Shown: positions 39,308-48,085, counted from the stretch's first letter. The stretch is 52,170 bases of DNA from Bradyrhizobium algeriense (GCF_003062295.1 NZ_PYCN01000036.1:1-52170), one strand, 5' to 3'. Translations and numbers: made by a program. Notes: generated from the letters alone by a model not told the origin.

Positions 39308-41581
39308 CTATTCCGCCGCCTCTCGCGTCGGCGCTTCCAGCACTTCCAGCACCTTCGGCGGCGACATCGGCAGGGCGTAGAAGCGTTTGCCGAGCGCGTT
39401 GTAGATGGCGTTGGCGACTGCCGCCATCACGGGTACCAGCGGGACTTCGCCGACGCCCTTGACGCCTTGCGGGTGTTTCGGGTTCGGGATCTCGACCATG
39501 ATGCAGTCGATCATCGGCAGGTCCGAACAGACGGGCATGCGATAGTCGAGAAAGCCGGGGTTATCGACCTTGCCTTCCTTGGTGTAGATGTATTCCTCGT
39601 TCAGCGCCCAGCCGATGCCCTGGGCGACGCCGCCCTGAAGCTGGCCCTCGACATAGCCGGGGTGAATGGCGCGGCCGACATCCTGCACGGCGGTGTAGCG
39701 GATGACGCGCGCGATGCCGAGATCGACATCGACCTCGACGTCGCAGATGTGCGTGCCAAAACCGCCGTCGGCTCCCGCGGTGTTGAGCTGCACGCCGGCG
39801 CCAATCGGACCGCCCATCGCGGGCGCCTTCTCGGCGAGCTGTTCCAGCGTCAGCGGTTCGAACTGGCCGGCGTTCGGGCTTACCGGATGCGCCGCGCCCT
39901 GCTCCCACTTCACCGCTTCGGGATCGATCTCCCAGATCTTGGCCGCGCGCTCGCGCAGCGTCTGGATGATCTTTTCGGTCGACTGCGTCACCACCATCGA
40001 CGAGGCGAACAGCACGCGGCTGCCGCCGGTGAGGTTGGAGAAACCGATCGTCTGGGTGTCGCCGATGATGACGGAGACGCGGCGGTAATCAATACCAAGG
40101 AGTTCGGCGCAGATGTTGGCGATGCCCGCGCGTGAGCCGCCGATATCAGGATGGCCCGTGGTCACGACGACGTTGCCGTCCTCGGTGATGTTGACTTGCG
40201 CGGAGGATTCGCCGCCGGCGTTGAACCAGAATCCACTGGCGACGCCCCTGCCTTGTAGTTTTCCTTGCAACTTGCCGAGCGGGGCCTTGTAGTGCTCCGA
40301 GTTCTTCGCCGCTTCCACGGTCTCGATATAGCCGATGCGCGGAAACACCGGACCGTGCGCGGCCTTCGTCCCTTCCTTCGCGGCGTTCTTCAGGCGGAAG
40401 TCGAGCGGGTCCATCTTCAGCGCTTCGGCGACTTCGTCCATCACGCATTCCACCGCATAGGCGCCGATCGGCGCGCCCGGCGCGCGATAGGCCGCGACCT
40501 TCGAGCGGTTGGAGCAGACGTCAAACCCCTCCGAGAGCAGGTTCGGGATGTCGTAGGGCGTGAAGCTGCAGCCGGCGGCGCCGCGGATCGGCGAGCCCGG
40601 GAAGGCGCCGGCCTGCAGATAGAAGGTGCCGTGCGCGGCGACGATCTTGCCGTCTTTTGTCGCGCCGATCTTCACCGTGCTCTTCGAGCCTGATGTGGGC
40701 CCGGTCGCGCGCATCACCTCCTCGCGCGTCATCACCATCTTCACCGGGCGGCCGGATTTTTTGGCAAGCAGCGTCGCGAGCGGTTCGAGATAGACGATGG
40801 TCTTGCCACCAAAGCCGCCGCCGATCTCGGCGGGGATGGCGCGGATGTCGCTCTGCGGGATGCCGGTGAGATAGGCCGTCATCGCGCGCACCATGAACTG
40901 GCCCTGGCTGGAGCTCCAGATCGTGGTCTTGCCGTCAGGCGCCACCGAGATCAGGCAGGCATGCGGCTCGATATAGCCCTGGTGAACTGGGCGCGTGGTG
41001 AAGGTGCGCTCGATGACGATGTCGGCCTTTTTAAAACCTTCCGCGATGTCGCCCTTCTTGTGCTCGAGGCGGCCGGCGATGTTGGACGGCTTGCCTTCGA
41101 ACTTGTTGAACTCGTGCAAAATCGCTGCATCCGGCTTGATCGCGTCATCGATCTCGATCGACCACGGCAGCACCTCGTAATCGACTTCGATCAGCTTGCA
41201 GGCCTCGGCCGCGATCGCTTCCGTGGTCGCGGCCACGGCCGCTATTGGGTGGCCGGGGAACAGCGCCTTGTCGCGCGCCATCACGTTGCGGCACATCCAG
41301 CGCATGTCCTGGATGCCGAGCATCACCGCGCCATTGGCGATCGGGAAGTCAACGATGTCGCGCGCGGTGACGACGGCCTTTACGCCCGGCAGCTTCTCGG
41401 CTTTCGACGTGTCGATCGATTTGATGCGGGCATGCGGATGCGGGCTGCGCAACACCTTGCCCCAGATCATGCCTGGCATCGTGGTGTCGGCGGCGAACTG
41501 GGCGCGGCCGGTCACCTTGTCCATGCCGTCGGGACGGATGGTGCGCTGGCCGATCCACTTGTTGTTGGTGACGAGGTTCAT
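39308..41581 (-). CDS. Xanthine dehydrogenase family molybdopterin-binding subunit
   Basis: A 757-residue large subunit of a molybdenum hydroxylase. GGGFGGK (254-260) contacts the molybdopterin cytosine dinucleotide, AYRAPGAP (364-371) is the active-site loop, and Glu712 in GVGEVP is the catalytic glutamate. The AYRAPG loop differs from form I CO dehydrogenase (AYxCSFR), so CO is an unlikely substrate; a purine, aldehyde or N-heterocycle is more plausible. It is the last gene of the operon and is followed by repeats. It needs the two upstream subunits for electron transfer. Confidence 0.92.
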   Translation of the reverse strand: MNLVTNNKWIGQRTIRPDGMDKVTGRAQFAADTTMPGMIWGKVLRSPHPHARIKSIDTSKAEKLPGVKAVVTARDIVDFPIANGAVMLGIQDMRWMCRNVMARDKALFPGHPIAAVAATTEAIAAEACKLIEVDYEVLPWSIEIDDAIKPDAAILHEFNKFEGKPSNIAGRLEHKKGDIAEGFKKADIVIERTFTTRPVHQGYIEPHACLISVAPDGKTTIWSSSQGQFMVRAMTAYLTGIPQSDIRAIPAEIGGGFGGKTIVYLEPLATLLAKKSGRPVKMVMTREEVMRATGPTSGSKSTVKIGATKDGKIVAAHGTFYLQAGAFPGSPIRGAAGCSFTPYDIPNLLSEGFDVCSNRSKVAAYRAPGAPIGAYAVECVMDEVAEALKMDPLDFRLKNAAKEGTKAAHGPVFPRIGYIETVEAAKNSEHYKAPLGKLQGKLQGRGVASGFWFNAGGESSAQVNITEDGNVVVTTGHPDIGGSRAGIANICAELLGIDYRRVSVIIGDTQTIGFSNLTGGSRVLFASSMVVTQSTEKIIQTLRERAAKIWEIDPEAVKWEQGAAHPVSPNAGQFEPLTLEQLAEKAPAMGGPIGAGVQLNTAGADGGFGTHICDVEVDVDLGIARVIRYTAVQDVGRAIHPGYVEGQLQGGVAQGIGWALNEEYIYTKEGKVDNPGFLDYRMPVCSDLPMIDCIMVEIPNPKHPQGVKGVGEVPLVPVMAAVANAIYNALGKRFYALPMSPPKVLEVLEAPTREAAE

Positions 41582-41599
41582 TGGGTTGTCTCCCGCAAT

Positions 41600-42091
41600 T
41601 TATTGCGCGCGCATTTCTTGATTTTGAAGTTCCTGGGCGGTTTCCATCACCGCGCGGACGATCTTGTCATAGCCGGTGCACCGGCAGAGATTGCCGGCGA
41701 GCCAGAAGCGAACTTCCTCCTCGCTCGGGTCAGGGTTTTTCTTCAAAAGCGCGTCGGAAGCGACCAGCATACCCGATGTGCAGATGCCGCACTGTAACGC
41801 CGCCATTTCGAGAAATTTCTGCTGCAGCGGATGCAGATGCTCGCCGTTCGCGAGGCCCTCGATGGTGCGGATTTCGTGATCTTGCGATTCGACCGCGAGC
41901 ATCAGGCAGGAACAGATCAGCCGATCGTCGAGCGTGATCGAGCAGGCGCCGCAATCGCCGGAGGCGCAGCCTTCCTTGGAGCCGGTGAGATTCAAGGTTC
42001 CGCGCAAGGCGTCGAGCATGGTGTCGCCGGGCTCGCAGAGGAATTCCATCGGCTCGCCGTTGATGGTGGTCGTGACGTGAACTTTGGCCAT
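41600..42091 (-). CDS. Xanthine dehydrogenase family (2Fe-2S)-binding subunit
   Basis: A 163-residue iron-sulfur subunit. The N-terminal plant-type 2Fe-2S cluster is in GCASGDCGAC plus the Cys of LICSC. The C-terminal four-helix domain binds the second cluster through CGICTSG and CRCTGY. It carries electrons from the molybdenum site to FAD. It sits between the FAD and molybdenum subunit genes with 5- and 18-base gaps. Confidence 0.95.
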   Translation of the reverse strand: MAKVHVTTTINGEPMEFLCEPGDTMLDALRGTLNLTGSKEGCASGDCGACSITLDDRLICSCLMLAVESQDHEIRTIEGLANGEHLHPLQQKFLEMAALQCGICTSGMLVASDALLKKNPDPSEEEVRFWLAGNLCRCTGYDKIVRAVMETAQELQNQEMRAQ

Positions 42092-42096
42092 GAAGC

Positions 42097-42966
42097 TTAT
42101 TTCCCTGTAGCGCGTTTGGCGGCGATCGCGGCGGTGCGCTTGAGCAGCACGCCGGCCACCCTGGTGCGGTAGGCGATGGTGCCGCGCTTGTCGTCGATTG
42201 GACGGCAGGCGGCGGAACAGGCGCTGGCTGCTTTCGCGAGCGCGGCGTCATCGAGCTTGGAGCCGATCAGCGCTTTTGCGGCGTCTTCGACCAGCAGCAC
42301 GGTCGGTGCTACAGCGCCCAAGCCGACACGGGCGGCAGTGACGGTGCCGTCCTTGATCGTCAGGCTGACGCCGACGCCGACGACGGCGATGTCCATCTCG
42401 GTGCGCGGGATCATGCGCAAGTAAGCGTCACTCGATCCGGGCGGACGCGGCGGTAACGCAAAACTCACAAGGATCTCGCCGGGCTTTAAGTTGGTGCGGC
42501 CGGGACCGGCCGGCACGTCCTCGACCTTCATCTCGCGACGGCCGTCCGGGCCCTGCACGGTGACGATGGCGCCGGCCGCGACCATCGCGGGCACGCTGTC
42601 GCCGGCGGGCGAACCGTTGCAGAGATTGCCACCGGCGGAGGCGCGGCCCTGCACCTGCTTGGAACCGATCAGCTTGACGGCCTCGAGCACGCCGGGCCAG
42701 ACCTTGCCGAACGTCTTGTGTTCCGCGAGCGCCATGCCGGAAACGGCGGCGCCGATGCGGAAGCCGCCATCGGCCGTCTGCTCGACCGCGGTCATCTCGG
42801 GGATTTTCTTGATGTCGACGATCACGCCGGGCCTCAGCACGCCGGATCGCATCTGCACCAGCAGGTCGGTGCCGCCGGCCAGGATGCGCGCGGCGCTGCC
42901 GGCTTTCGCAAATGCGCCAATCGCTTCGTCAAGCGTATCAGGCGCCAGATATCGGAGTTCCGTCAT
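42097..42966 (-). CDS. Xanthine dehydrogenase family FAD-binding subunit M
   Basis: A 289-residue FAD subunit of the CoxM type. The N-terminal AKAGSAARILAGGTDLLVQMRSG includes the FAD-binding GGTDL, and ASAGGNLCNGSPAGDSVPAM is the second FAD motif. The C-terminal CO_deh_flav_C domain ends the protein. It lacks the ~40-residue 4Fe-4S insert of 4-hydroxybenzoyl-CoA reductase, which argues against that enzyme. It is the first gene of the operon; the upstream 351-base gap shared with the plus-strand transglycosylase holds the promoter and a repeat. Confidence 0.93.
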   Translation of the reverse strand: MTELRYLAPDTLDEAIGAFAKAGSAARILAGGTDLLVQMRSGVLRPGVIVDIKKIPEMTAVEQTADGGFRIGAAVSGMALAEHKTFGKVWPGVLEAVKLIGSKQVQGRASAGGNLCNGSPAGDSVPAMVAAGAIVTVQGPDGRREMKVEDVPAGPGRTNLKPGEILVSFALPPRPPGSSDAYLRMIPRTEMDIAVVGVGVSLTIKDGTVTAARVGLGAVAPTVLLVEDAAKALIGSKLDDAALAKAASACSAACRPIDDKRGTIAYRTRVAGVLLKRTAAIAAKRATGK

Positions 42967-43166
42967 GGATCCCGCAATCTCCCTCTTTATCTGCCCGCCC
43001 CATATGGACGATGGCCTTATGATGCCGGCCCGGCAGTGCGGCCCAAGCCTACACGGGGATGAACGGTTGGAACAGCCTGCGAGATCAGGTTGATACGGCA
43101 GGCTCCTATGCGCGTGGCGGGGCTTGCGGGCCGGATTGCTCCGAGGTGGGAGGCCGTAGTGGAGCC

Positions 43167-43235
43167 GTGGCCCGCATGAGCGCAGCGATATGCGGGACCA
43201 CCGCCCCCGGATGTCGCTTCGCTCATCCGGGCTAC
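43167..43235. repeat. REP-type repeat upstream of the lytic transglycosylase
   Basis: The left arm GTGGCCCGCATGAGCGCAGC and the right arm TTCGCTCATCCGGGCTAC belong to the same variant as 39084-39180. It lies inside the 351-base gap 42967-43317; the rest of that gap shows no gene. Confidence 0.82.
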
Positions 43236-43317
43236 GGGACCGGCCGGCCCGTTGGCTAATCGGCTCCGACAGTCTAAAGCTTGGCCCTTCGGATTCATGA
43301 TGGGGCCGGTGACATTG

Positions 43318-44661
43318 ATGCCGCTTTACAGACTCCTGCTTGCTGCCGCGGCGTCCCTGACACTGTCATCCCTCGCCATCGCCCAACCGGCCCCCGCTCC
43401 TGTCAGGCCCGCACCCGCCCGGCCGGCTGTCGTACCGGGGCAGCCGCCGACCGCCGCTCCGCGCTCGCCCCGTGCGGCGGCCTGTCACAACGGCATGCCG
43501 TTCGACCGCTTCCTCGCCGACCTCAAGCAGCAGGCCGTGGCCGAGGGCGTCTCGCAGCGCGCGCTTGCCGAGGCCGCACCCTACCTCACCTACGACCAAA
43601 GCATCGTCAACCGCGACCGCGGCCAGCGCGTATTCGGTCAGGTGTTCACCGAATTCGCACGAAACAGGGCGTCCGATGGCGCGGCAAAAAATGCGCAGGC
43701 GAGAATCCGGATGCATGCGGCGGCGTTCAACCGCGCCGAGAAGGAATATGGCGTACCATCAGCGGTGATCGCCGCGTTCTGGGGGCTGGAGAGCAGTTTT
43801 GGCGCCGAGCTGGGCAAGCTGCATACCCTGCCGTCGCTGGTGTCGCTGGCCTATGACTGCCGCCGCTCGGAGATGTTCCAGAAGGAGACCATCGCCGCCT
43901 TGAAAATCATCGACCGCGGCGATCTCAAGCCAGCTGAGATGATCGGCTCATGGGCCGGCGAGCTCGGCCAGGCGCAATTTTTGCCGACGCATTATTTCAA
44001 CTATGCGGTGGACTATGATGGCGACGGCCACCGCGACATGCTGCGCAGCGCACCCGACGTGATCGGCTCGACCGCGAACTACATTGCCAACGGATTGAAA
44101 TGGCGGCGCGGCGAGCCCTGGCTGCAGGAAGTGCGTCCGCCAGCGAATTTCCCGTGGGACCAGGCTGATCTCACCATCAAACTGCCGCGCGCAAAGTTCG
44201 CGCAGCTCGGCGTCACCTATCCTGATGGACGACCGTTGCCGAACGACGACATGCCGGCCTCGCTGCTGCTGCCGATGGGCCGCACCGGGCCCGCGTTCCT
44301 GGCGTATGCGAACTTCGCCGCCTACACCGAGTGGAACAACTCGCTGATCTATTCGACCACCGCGGGCTATCTCGCGAGCCGCATCGCCGGCGCCGCGCCG
44401 ATGCGGCAGCCATCCGTGCCGGTCGCGCAACTGCCGTTCAATGAGCTGAAGGAGCTGCAGCAGCTCTTGGTGCGCGCGGGCTTCAATGTCGGCAAGGTCG
44501 ACGGCGTGATGGGGCAGTTGAGCCGCACGGCGGTGAAGGCGATGCAGGTGAAATACGGCTTGCCGGCGGATTCCTGGCCGACGGCGGAATTGCTGGCGCG
44601 GATGCGCGGGCCCGGCGTGCAGGCGCAGCCCGCCGGCATGGTGATGCCGGCGGCGCGGTAG
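43318..44661 (+). CDS. MltB-type lytic murein transglycosylase with peptidoglycan-binding domain
   Basis: A 447-residue exported enzyme that cleaves the glycan backbone of peptidoglycan to leave 1,6-anhydro ends. A signal peptide (LYRLLLAAAASLTLSSLAIA) and a Pro/Ala-rich linker are followed by the SLT_2 domain (VIAAFWGLESSFGAELGKLH with catalytic Glu in WGLES; ELGQAQFLPTHYFNYAVD). A C-terminal PG_binding_1 domain (FNELKELQQLLVRAGFNVGK) completes it. The start at 43318 gives a clean signal peptide; ATGs at 43297 and 43300 add only a few residues. Confidence 0.93.
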   Translation: MPLYRLLLAAAASLTLSSLAIAQPAPAPVRPAPARPAVVPGQPPTAAPRSPRAAACHNGMPFDRFLADLKQQAVAEGVSQRALAEAAPYLTYDQSIVNRDRGQRVFGQVFTEFARNRASDGAAKNAQARIRMHAAAFNRAEKEYGVPSAVIAAFWGLESSFGAELGKLHTLPSLVSLAYDCRRSEMFQKETIAALKIIDRGDLKPAEMIGSWAGELGQAQFLPTHYFNYAVDYDGDGHRDMLRSAPDVIGSTANYIANGLKWRRGEPWLQEVRPPANFPWDQADLTIKLPRAKFAQLGVTYPDGRPLPNDDMPASLLLPMGRTGPAFLAYANFAAYTEWNNSLIYSTTAGYLASRIAGAAPMRQPSVPVAQLPFNELKELQQLLVRAGFNVGKVDGVMGQLSRTAVKAMQVKYGLPADSWPTAELLARMRGPGVQAQPAGMVMPAAR

Positions 44662-44670
44662 GCAACTGTC

Positions 44671-44756
44671 GTAGCCCGGATGCAGCGCAGCGAAATCCGG
44701 GGTTCTTGCCGCGCGGATAAACTTTCCCGGACTGCGCTTCGCTCCATCCGGGCTAC
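44671..44756. repeat. REP-type repeat (GTAGCCCGGAT family)
   Basis: It starts GTAGCCCGGATGCAGCGCAG and ends TTCGCTCCATCCGGGCTAC, with AAATCCGGGG / CTTTCCCGG in the interior. It belongs to the same family as 35621-35705 and lies 10 bases after the transglycosylase stop, where it could protect the 3' end of that transcript. Confidence 0.88.
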
Positions 44757-44807
44757 GGGTCCGGCGCTGGACGGTTGTATTTCCTCGCTCGCCTCCCCAT
44801 CTCGCAA

Positions 44808-44831
44808 AACACCTCATCGTCCTGAGGTGTT
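44808..44831. repeat. Short hairpin before the DUF1993 gene
   Basis: AACACCTCA pairs exactly with TGAGGTGTT around a 6-base loop, 27 bases before the DUF1993 ATG. There is no T-run, so it is not a classical terminator. It may be a fragment of a longer dispersed element, or a 5' leader structure. Confidence 0.55.
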
Positions 44832-44857
44832 ATTCCACATCACGAAAAGAGCATCAT

Positions 44858-45361
44858 ATGTCTTTCCACGACGCCACCGTGCCCGCCTTCCTGCAGATTC
44901 TCGGCAGCCTTTCCGGCTTGCTCACCAAGGCGGAAGCACATTGCAAGGCGAAGAACATCCAACCCGAGGTGCTGCTCAATGCACGGCTTTATCCGGACAT
45001 GTATCCGCTGACGCGGCAGGTGCAGACGGCTTGCGATTTCGCCGCAAAGACCTGCGCGCGCCTCACCGGCAGCGAGGTGCCACAGACGCCCGATACCGAA
45101 AAGAGTTTTGAGGAGCTGCAGCAGCGGATCGCGAAGGCGACCGACTATGTGAAGTCGTTCAAGCCGGCGCAGTTCGAAGGGGGCGACGTCCGCGACGTGA
45201 CCTTCCCGATCGGCCCGAACAACACCATGACGATGAAGGGCCAGCAATATCTCGTCAATTTTGCGTTTCCGAATTTCTATTTTCACGCCGCCACCGCCCA
45301 CGGCATTCTGCGCCACAACGGCGTCGAGATCGGCAAGCGGGATTTTATGGGGGTGAGGTAA
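44858..45361 (+). CDS. DUF1993 family protein
   Basis: A 167-residue protein matching DUF1993, helical and distantly DinB-like. Typical segments are MSFHDATVPAFLQILGSLSG, LLNARLYPDMYPLTRQVQTA and FYFHAATAHGILRHNGVEIG, the last with the histidines that might bind a metal. The biochemical role is unknown. It is convergent with the HD gene, with stops 9 bases apart. Confidence 0.9.
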   Translation: MSFHDATVPAFLQILGSLSGLLTKAEAHCKAKNIQPEVLLNARLYPDMYPLTRQVQTACDFAAKTCARLTGSEVPQTPDTEKSFEELQQRIAKATDYVKSFKPAQFEGGDVRDVTFPIGPNNTMTMKGQQYLVNFAFPNFYFHAATAHGILRHNGVEIGKRDFMGVR

Positions 45362-45370
45362 TCGACGGCG

Positions 45371-45919
45371 CTATCCGCGCAACGAAGCCAGTTCGCGCGC
45401 GAGGTTTTCGCGGGCCTGCCGGTCATATCTCGCGGCAAAGGCCGCATCGGGAAAGATGACCGGCCGCGCGGCGAACTGGCCGAGCACCTTGGCGCGGCCG
45501 GCGCGATAGTCGCGCTCCGGCACATGGATGAACTCCCGCCGGATCGCCGCAGCATACGCGTCGTATCGCGCGGGCTCCGCACCCAGGATGCTGAGGTCGA
45601 TCGAGATCAGGATGGCGCCAAGGCGATCGTCAGGCTGCACGTCGTGCGTCTTTGTCAGACGGATCAGGCGGCCGACCTCCTGACGAAGGTCCTCGCGAAG
45701 ATGCCGTTCGGCTAGCTGCGCGCTCAGCTCTTCATTGTCCGCGCGGGTCGCGTCGTAGACGACATCGTGCCACCAGATCGCGGCGGACAGAATTTCGCGA
45801 TCGAGCGGCGAAAGATTTTCCACGCGCGCGAGCGCACCGAGACAGTCTTCGATATGCGTGAGGTTGTGATAGTGGCGGCCAGGTGACGTGTAGGCCGCGG
45901 CCAATTGTTCGCGGTTCAT
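45371..45919 (-). CDS. Predicted HD-domain metal-dependent phosphohydrolase
   Basis: A 182-residue protein. HYHNLTHI provides the first His, and ISAAIWWHDVVYD the HD pair; a later THD pattern (IRLTKTHDVQP) and SIDLSILG provide the remaining ligands. This is the layout of the small predicted HD-superfamily hydrolases. The substrate is unknown. The start at 45919 (MNREQLAAAY) is chosen over an upstream ATG at 46033, which lies inside a repeat. Confidence 0.85.
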   Translation of the reverse strand: MNREQLAAAYTSPGRHYHNLTHIEDCLGALARVENLSPLDREILSAAIWWHDVVYDATRADNEELSAQLAERHLREDLRQEVGRLIRLTKTHDVQPDDRLGAILISIDLSILGAEPARYDAYAAAIRREFIHVPERDYRAGRAKVLGQFAARPVIFPDAAFAARYDRQARENLARELASLRG

Positions 45920-45950
45920 CGGCGAGCGTCCACCATTTTGATCCGCAGCC

Positions 45951-46031
45951 GTAGGGCGGATTAGCATAGCGTAATCCGCCGTCTTTGCGGATCGACTGCG
46001 GTGAGTTACGCCTTCGGCTAACCCACCCTGC
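45951..46031. repeat. Palindromic repeat (GTAGGGCGGATTAGC family)
   Basis: GTAGGGCGGATTAGCATAGC on the left and CTTCGGCTAACCCACCCTGC on the right form the arms, with GTAATCCGCC in the first half. I recognise it as a dispersed element of these genomes. It lies between the HD gene and the next minus-strand gene, partly in the span from which the HD gene's promoter would be read. Confidence 0.8.
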
Positions 46032-46036
46032 AAGTG

Positions 46037-46468
46037 CTACCGCATCGTGATCGCTAATCCGCTGAGATCCGCGTTCGCCATCAATCCCACCTGGTGGCCG
46101 GTCAATTCCAGCACCGCGCCCTTCTGGTTGGTCAGCACGATCGCGCGCGCGCCGCGGCCCACCGCAAGCCCCGCGCCGGCCGCGCCGTAGACGTCGGAGG
46201 GGCGATAGATGTTGCTGACGCGGCCGCGCAGCACCGTCTTCGAGCCGCCGAACACCAGGCCGTAGTCGAGGCCGCCGGTCGACAGCGGATAACGGCGCCC
46301 GTGGAAATTCAAGACGCCGCCGCCACCGGATCCGCCGATGATCCATCCCGCCTTGTAGATCGTGAGCTGCACAAAACCCTCGTCGGCGCGCGCGGCGGAG
46401 GACAACGTGACGCCGGTCAGGGCCGCAAACGCAAGCAGGGTGGCGCGAATGGCGGATGGCATTTTCAT
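46037..46468 (-). CDS. Unrecognised exported glycine-rich protein
   Basis: A 143-residue protein. A signal peptide (MPSAIRATLLAFAALTGVTL) ends near SSAARA|D. The mature part is glycine-rich and beta-like: YKAGWIIGGSGGGGVLNF, GGLDYGLVFGGSKTVLRG, VYGAAGAGLAVGRGARAIVL. The end (VGLMANADLSGLAITMR) weakly resembles the ending of DUF992 proteins, but I cannot assign a family. CCTCCGGAG precedes the ATG. It is probably periplasmic. Confidence 0.75.
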   Translation of the reverse strand: MKMPSAIRATLLAFAALTGVTLSSAARADEGFVQLTIYKAGWIIGGSGGGGVLNFHGRRYPLSTGGLDYGLVFGGSKTVLRGRVSNIYRPSDVYGAAGAGLAVGRGARAIVLTNQKGAVLELTGHQVGLMANADLSGLAITMR

Positions 46469-46807
46469 GGATCGTATCTCCGGAGGTATCGCAAATCGAA
46501 AAGTGTCGGGCGGGCTCTGCAGTGCTGATTGAATAGCAACTAACGGATTGTAACCGATCGGCGCAAGGGGCAAAGTGTATTCGGGCGTTTGCGCGATACA
46601 CGGCGCACGGCATCCCGCGCCGCGCGTCCGACACAATTTCATCACGATGCACGAACAAAAAAAGCCGGACTGTGAACTGCATTACTTCAACGAGGCGCGC
46701 GTCGCGCTATTTCGTGTCCAGCGAATTGGACTGACAAGCGGGACCTTCAAAGCTATCGGCGGGTCGTAAGCCCAGCGCCGCTGCCTTTCCAGCGGGGCAG
46801 CGGCGCG

Positions 46808-46909
46808 TTAGAGCGGGATGACGCTTCTTCGAATCGTCATCCCGCTCTAACTCTTTGATTGGAGCATGATCTTTTCGGAAAACCGGGATCCACTTTTCCG
46901 GATCATGCT
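46808..46909. repeat. Two-hairpin dispersed repeat upstream of the RidA gene
   Basis: The first hairpin pairs TTAGAGCGGGATGACG (46808 onward) with CGTCATCCCGCTCTAA (to 46850). The second pairs AGCATGATC with GATCATGCT, with CGGAAAA / TTTTCCG inside (46863-46909). I recognise this as a widespread Rhizobiales intergenic element. It lies in the 480-base gap 46469-46948, in which I see no gene; its distal end is about 40 bases before the RidA start. Confidence 0.85.
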
Positions 46910-46948
46910 GTAGGCTCAACGCACCCGAACCATTCATGAAGGTGTCCC

Positions 46949-47338
46949 ATGGCCCCGATCCAGCACTTCGCGCCGCCCGCCGGCATCAAGTCCCCGCCGC
47001 TCTCCTTCGCCACGCGCACAGGCGACCTGCTGTTCGTCTCGGGCATTCCGGGTTTTGACGACAACGGCGCGCTCGCCGATGGTTTCGAGGCGCAGTTCGG
47101 CTTCGTCGTCGCCAACATCAAGCGCGTGCTCGGCGAGGCCGGCGCGACGTTTCGCGATCTCGTCAAGGTCAACGTGCTGCTGACGCGCGCCTCCGACGTC
47201 GCCACGATGAACGTGCTGTATGCCTCCGCCTTCGGGCCCGCGCCCTATCCCGCCCGCACCACCTGCGTGGTGCAGGCGCTGCCCGATCCGAAAATGCTGA
47301 TCGAGATCGAAGCTGTCGCGTCGCTGGCGAAGGCGTAG
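46949..47338 (+). CDS. RidA/YjgF family protein
   Basis: A 129-residue RidA family member. LLFVSGIPGFDDNG, FGFVVANIKRVLGEAGATFR and YPARTTCVVQAL are the usual blocks, the last holding the catalytic Arg (PxR) of true imine/enamine deaminases. It probably hydrolyses reactive enamines or imines arising from PLP enzymes. It is monocistronic. Its stop codon is part of the repeat at 47335-47415. Confidence 0.9.
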   Translation: MAPIQHFAPPAGIKSPPLSFATRTGDLLFVSGIPGFDDNGALADGFEAQFGFVVANIKRVLGEAGATFRDLVKVNVLLTRASDVATMNVLYASAFGPAPYPARTTCVVQALPDPKMLIEIEAVASLAKA

Positions 47339-47415
47339 GACGGCTGGAGCGAAGCGATACCCATCGCTTCCTCGCGAGCCGATTGATGGGTTTCGCTGCG
47401 CTCTACCCATCCTAC
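47335..47415. repeat. REP-type repeat overlapping the RidA stop codon
   Basis: It starts GTAGGACGGCTGGAGCGAAG and ends CTGCGCTCTACCCATCCTAC; it is the second copy of the 39211-39295 type. The TAG at 47336-47338 that ends RidA is supplied by the repeat, so the element inserted at, or now defines, the 3' end of the gene. Confidence 0.85.
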
Positions 47416-47421
47416 GAACCC

Positions 47422-47970
47422 TTACGGCTTCGGCATGGTTTCCTTCAATTGATCGCCAACGAAATTCGCCGCATGGCGATAGGCGGCATCGTTGTCGCCG
47501 CGGAACGTCACCGTTCGCTGCATCAACAATTTCTCGGCTTCGAGATCGAGCAGCTGGATTTCGCCCCATTGCACCAGCGTGCTCATCTTGCGGATGCCGC
47601 CATAGACGACCAGCCGGGCGCCGGCCCGGCGCGCGGCGGCGATGAAAACATCCTGCGACATCCTGGTCGCGGTGCAGGGTTGATCGCGGCATTCGATCGT
47701 CACCACGCGATAATCGCCCTGGGCCGCCAAATTATCGCGCAGCAATTTTGCAAACGATGCCACACGCGCGAGATGCTCCGCGCTCTGGTCCGCGACCTCG
47801 CCGGAGGCGTCGAAATAATCGAAATCCGCTACCGCCACCGCAATCGGCGCGGCGGCCGGCGATCCGCCCGATGGAAACGACAATGCGGCTACCGCGCACA
47901 GCATGCTCAGCACGGCGCCGGCGCGGCCGCGCAGGCTCAGCCCGCGCCTTGAGGTTGCTGTGTGCATCAT
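47422..47970 (-). CDS. DUF2380/DUF3280-type exported protein
   Basis: A 182-residue protein. A signal peptide (GRAGAVLSMLCAVAALSFPS) precedes VAVADFDYFDASGEVADQSA, the family's opening, then RVVTIECRDQPCTATRM with two Cys and RRAGARLVVYGGIRKMSTLV. Members are periplasmic, TolB-N-like and of unknown role. The start is the first of two adjacent ATGs at 47970, after GGAG. It lies 6 bases from the repeat that ends RidA. Confidence 0.8.
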   Translation of the reverse strand: MMHTATSRRGLSLRGRAGAVLSMLCAVAALSFPSGGSPAAAPIAVAVADFDYFDASGEVADQSAEHLARVASFAKLLRDNLAAQGDYRVVTIECRDQPCTATRMSQDVFIAAARRAGARLVVYGGIRKMSTLVQWGEIQLLDLEAEKLLMQRTVTFRGDNDAAYRHAANFVGDQLKETMPKP

Positions 47971-48085
47971 GCTTCGTCTCCTTTTGGCATCGCCCGCTGC
48001 CGGGCCTGAATCATAACAGCGCGCGGGGATTTCGCTAAGCCATTCCATCACGCTTTGCGCCTTTGAACCTGCGCGTGACGCCAGT

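Noticed and set aside
39308..42966. Aerobic carbon monoxide dehydrogenase (coxMSL)
   Set aside because: The gene order is M-S-L, but the large subunit has AYRAPGAP rather than the AYxCSFR loop of form I CODH, and no coxD/E/F genes are present.
46575..46769. A 64-codon plus-strand frame in the 480-base gap
   Set aside because: No ribosome site, no recognisable composition, and the gap is otherwise repeat-derived.
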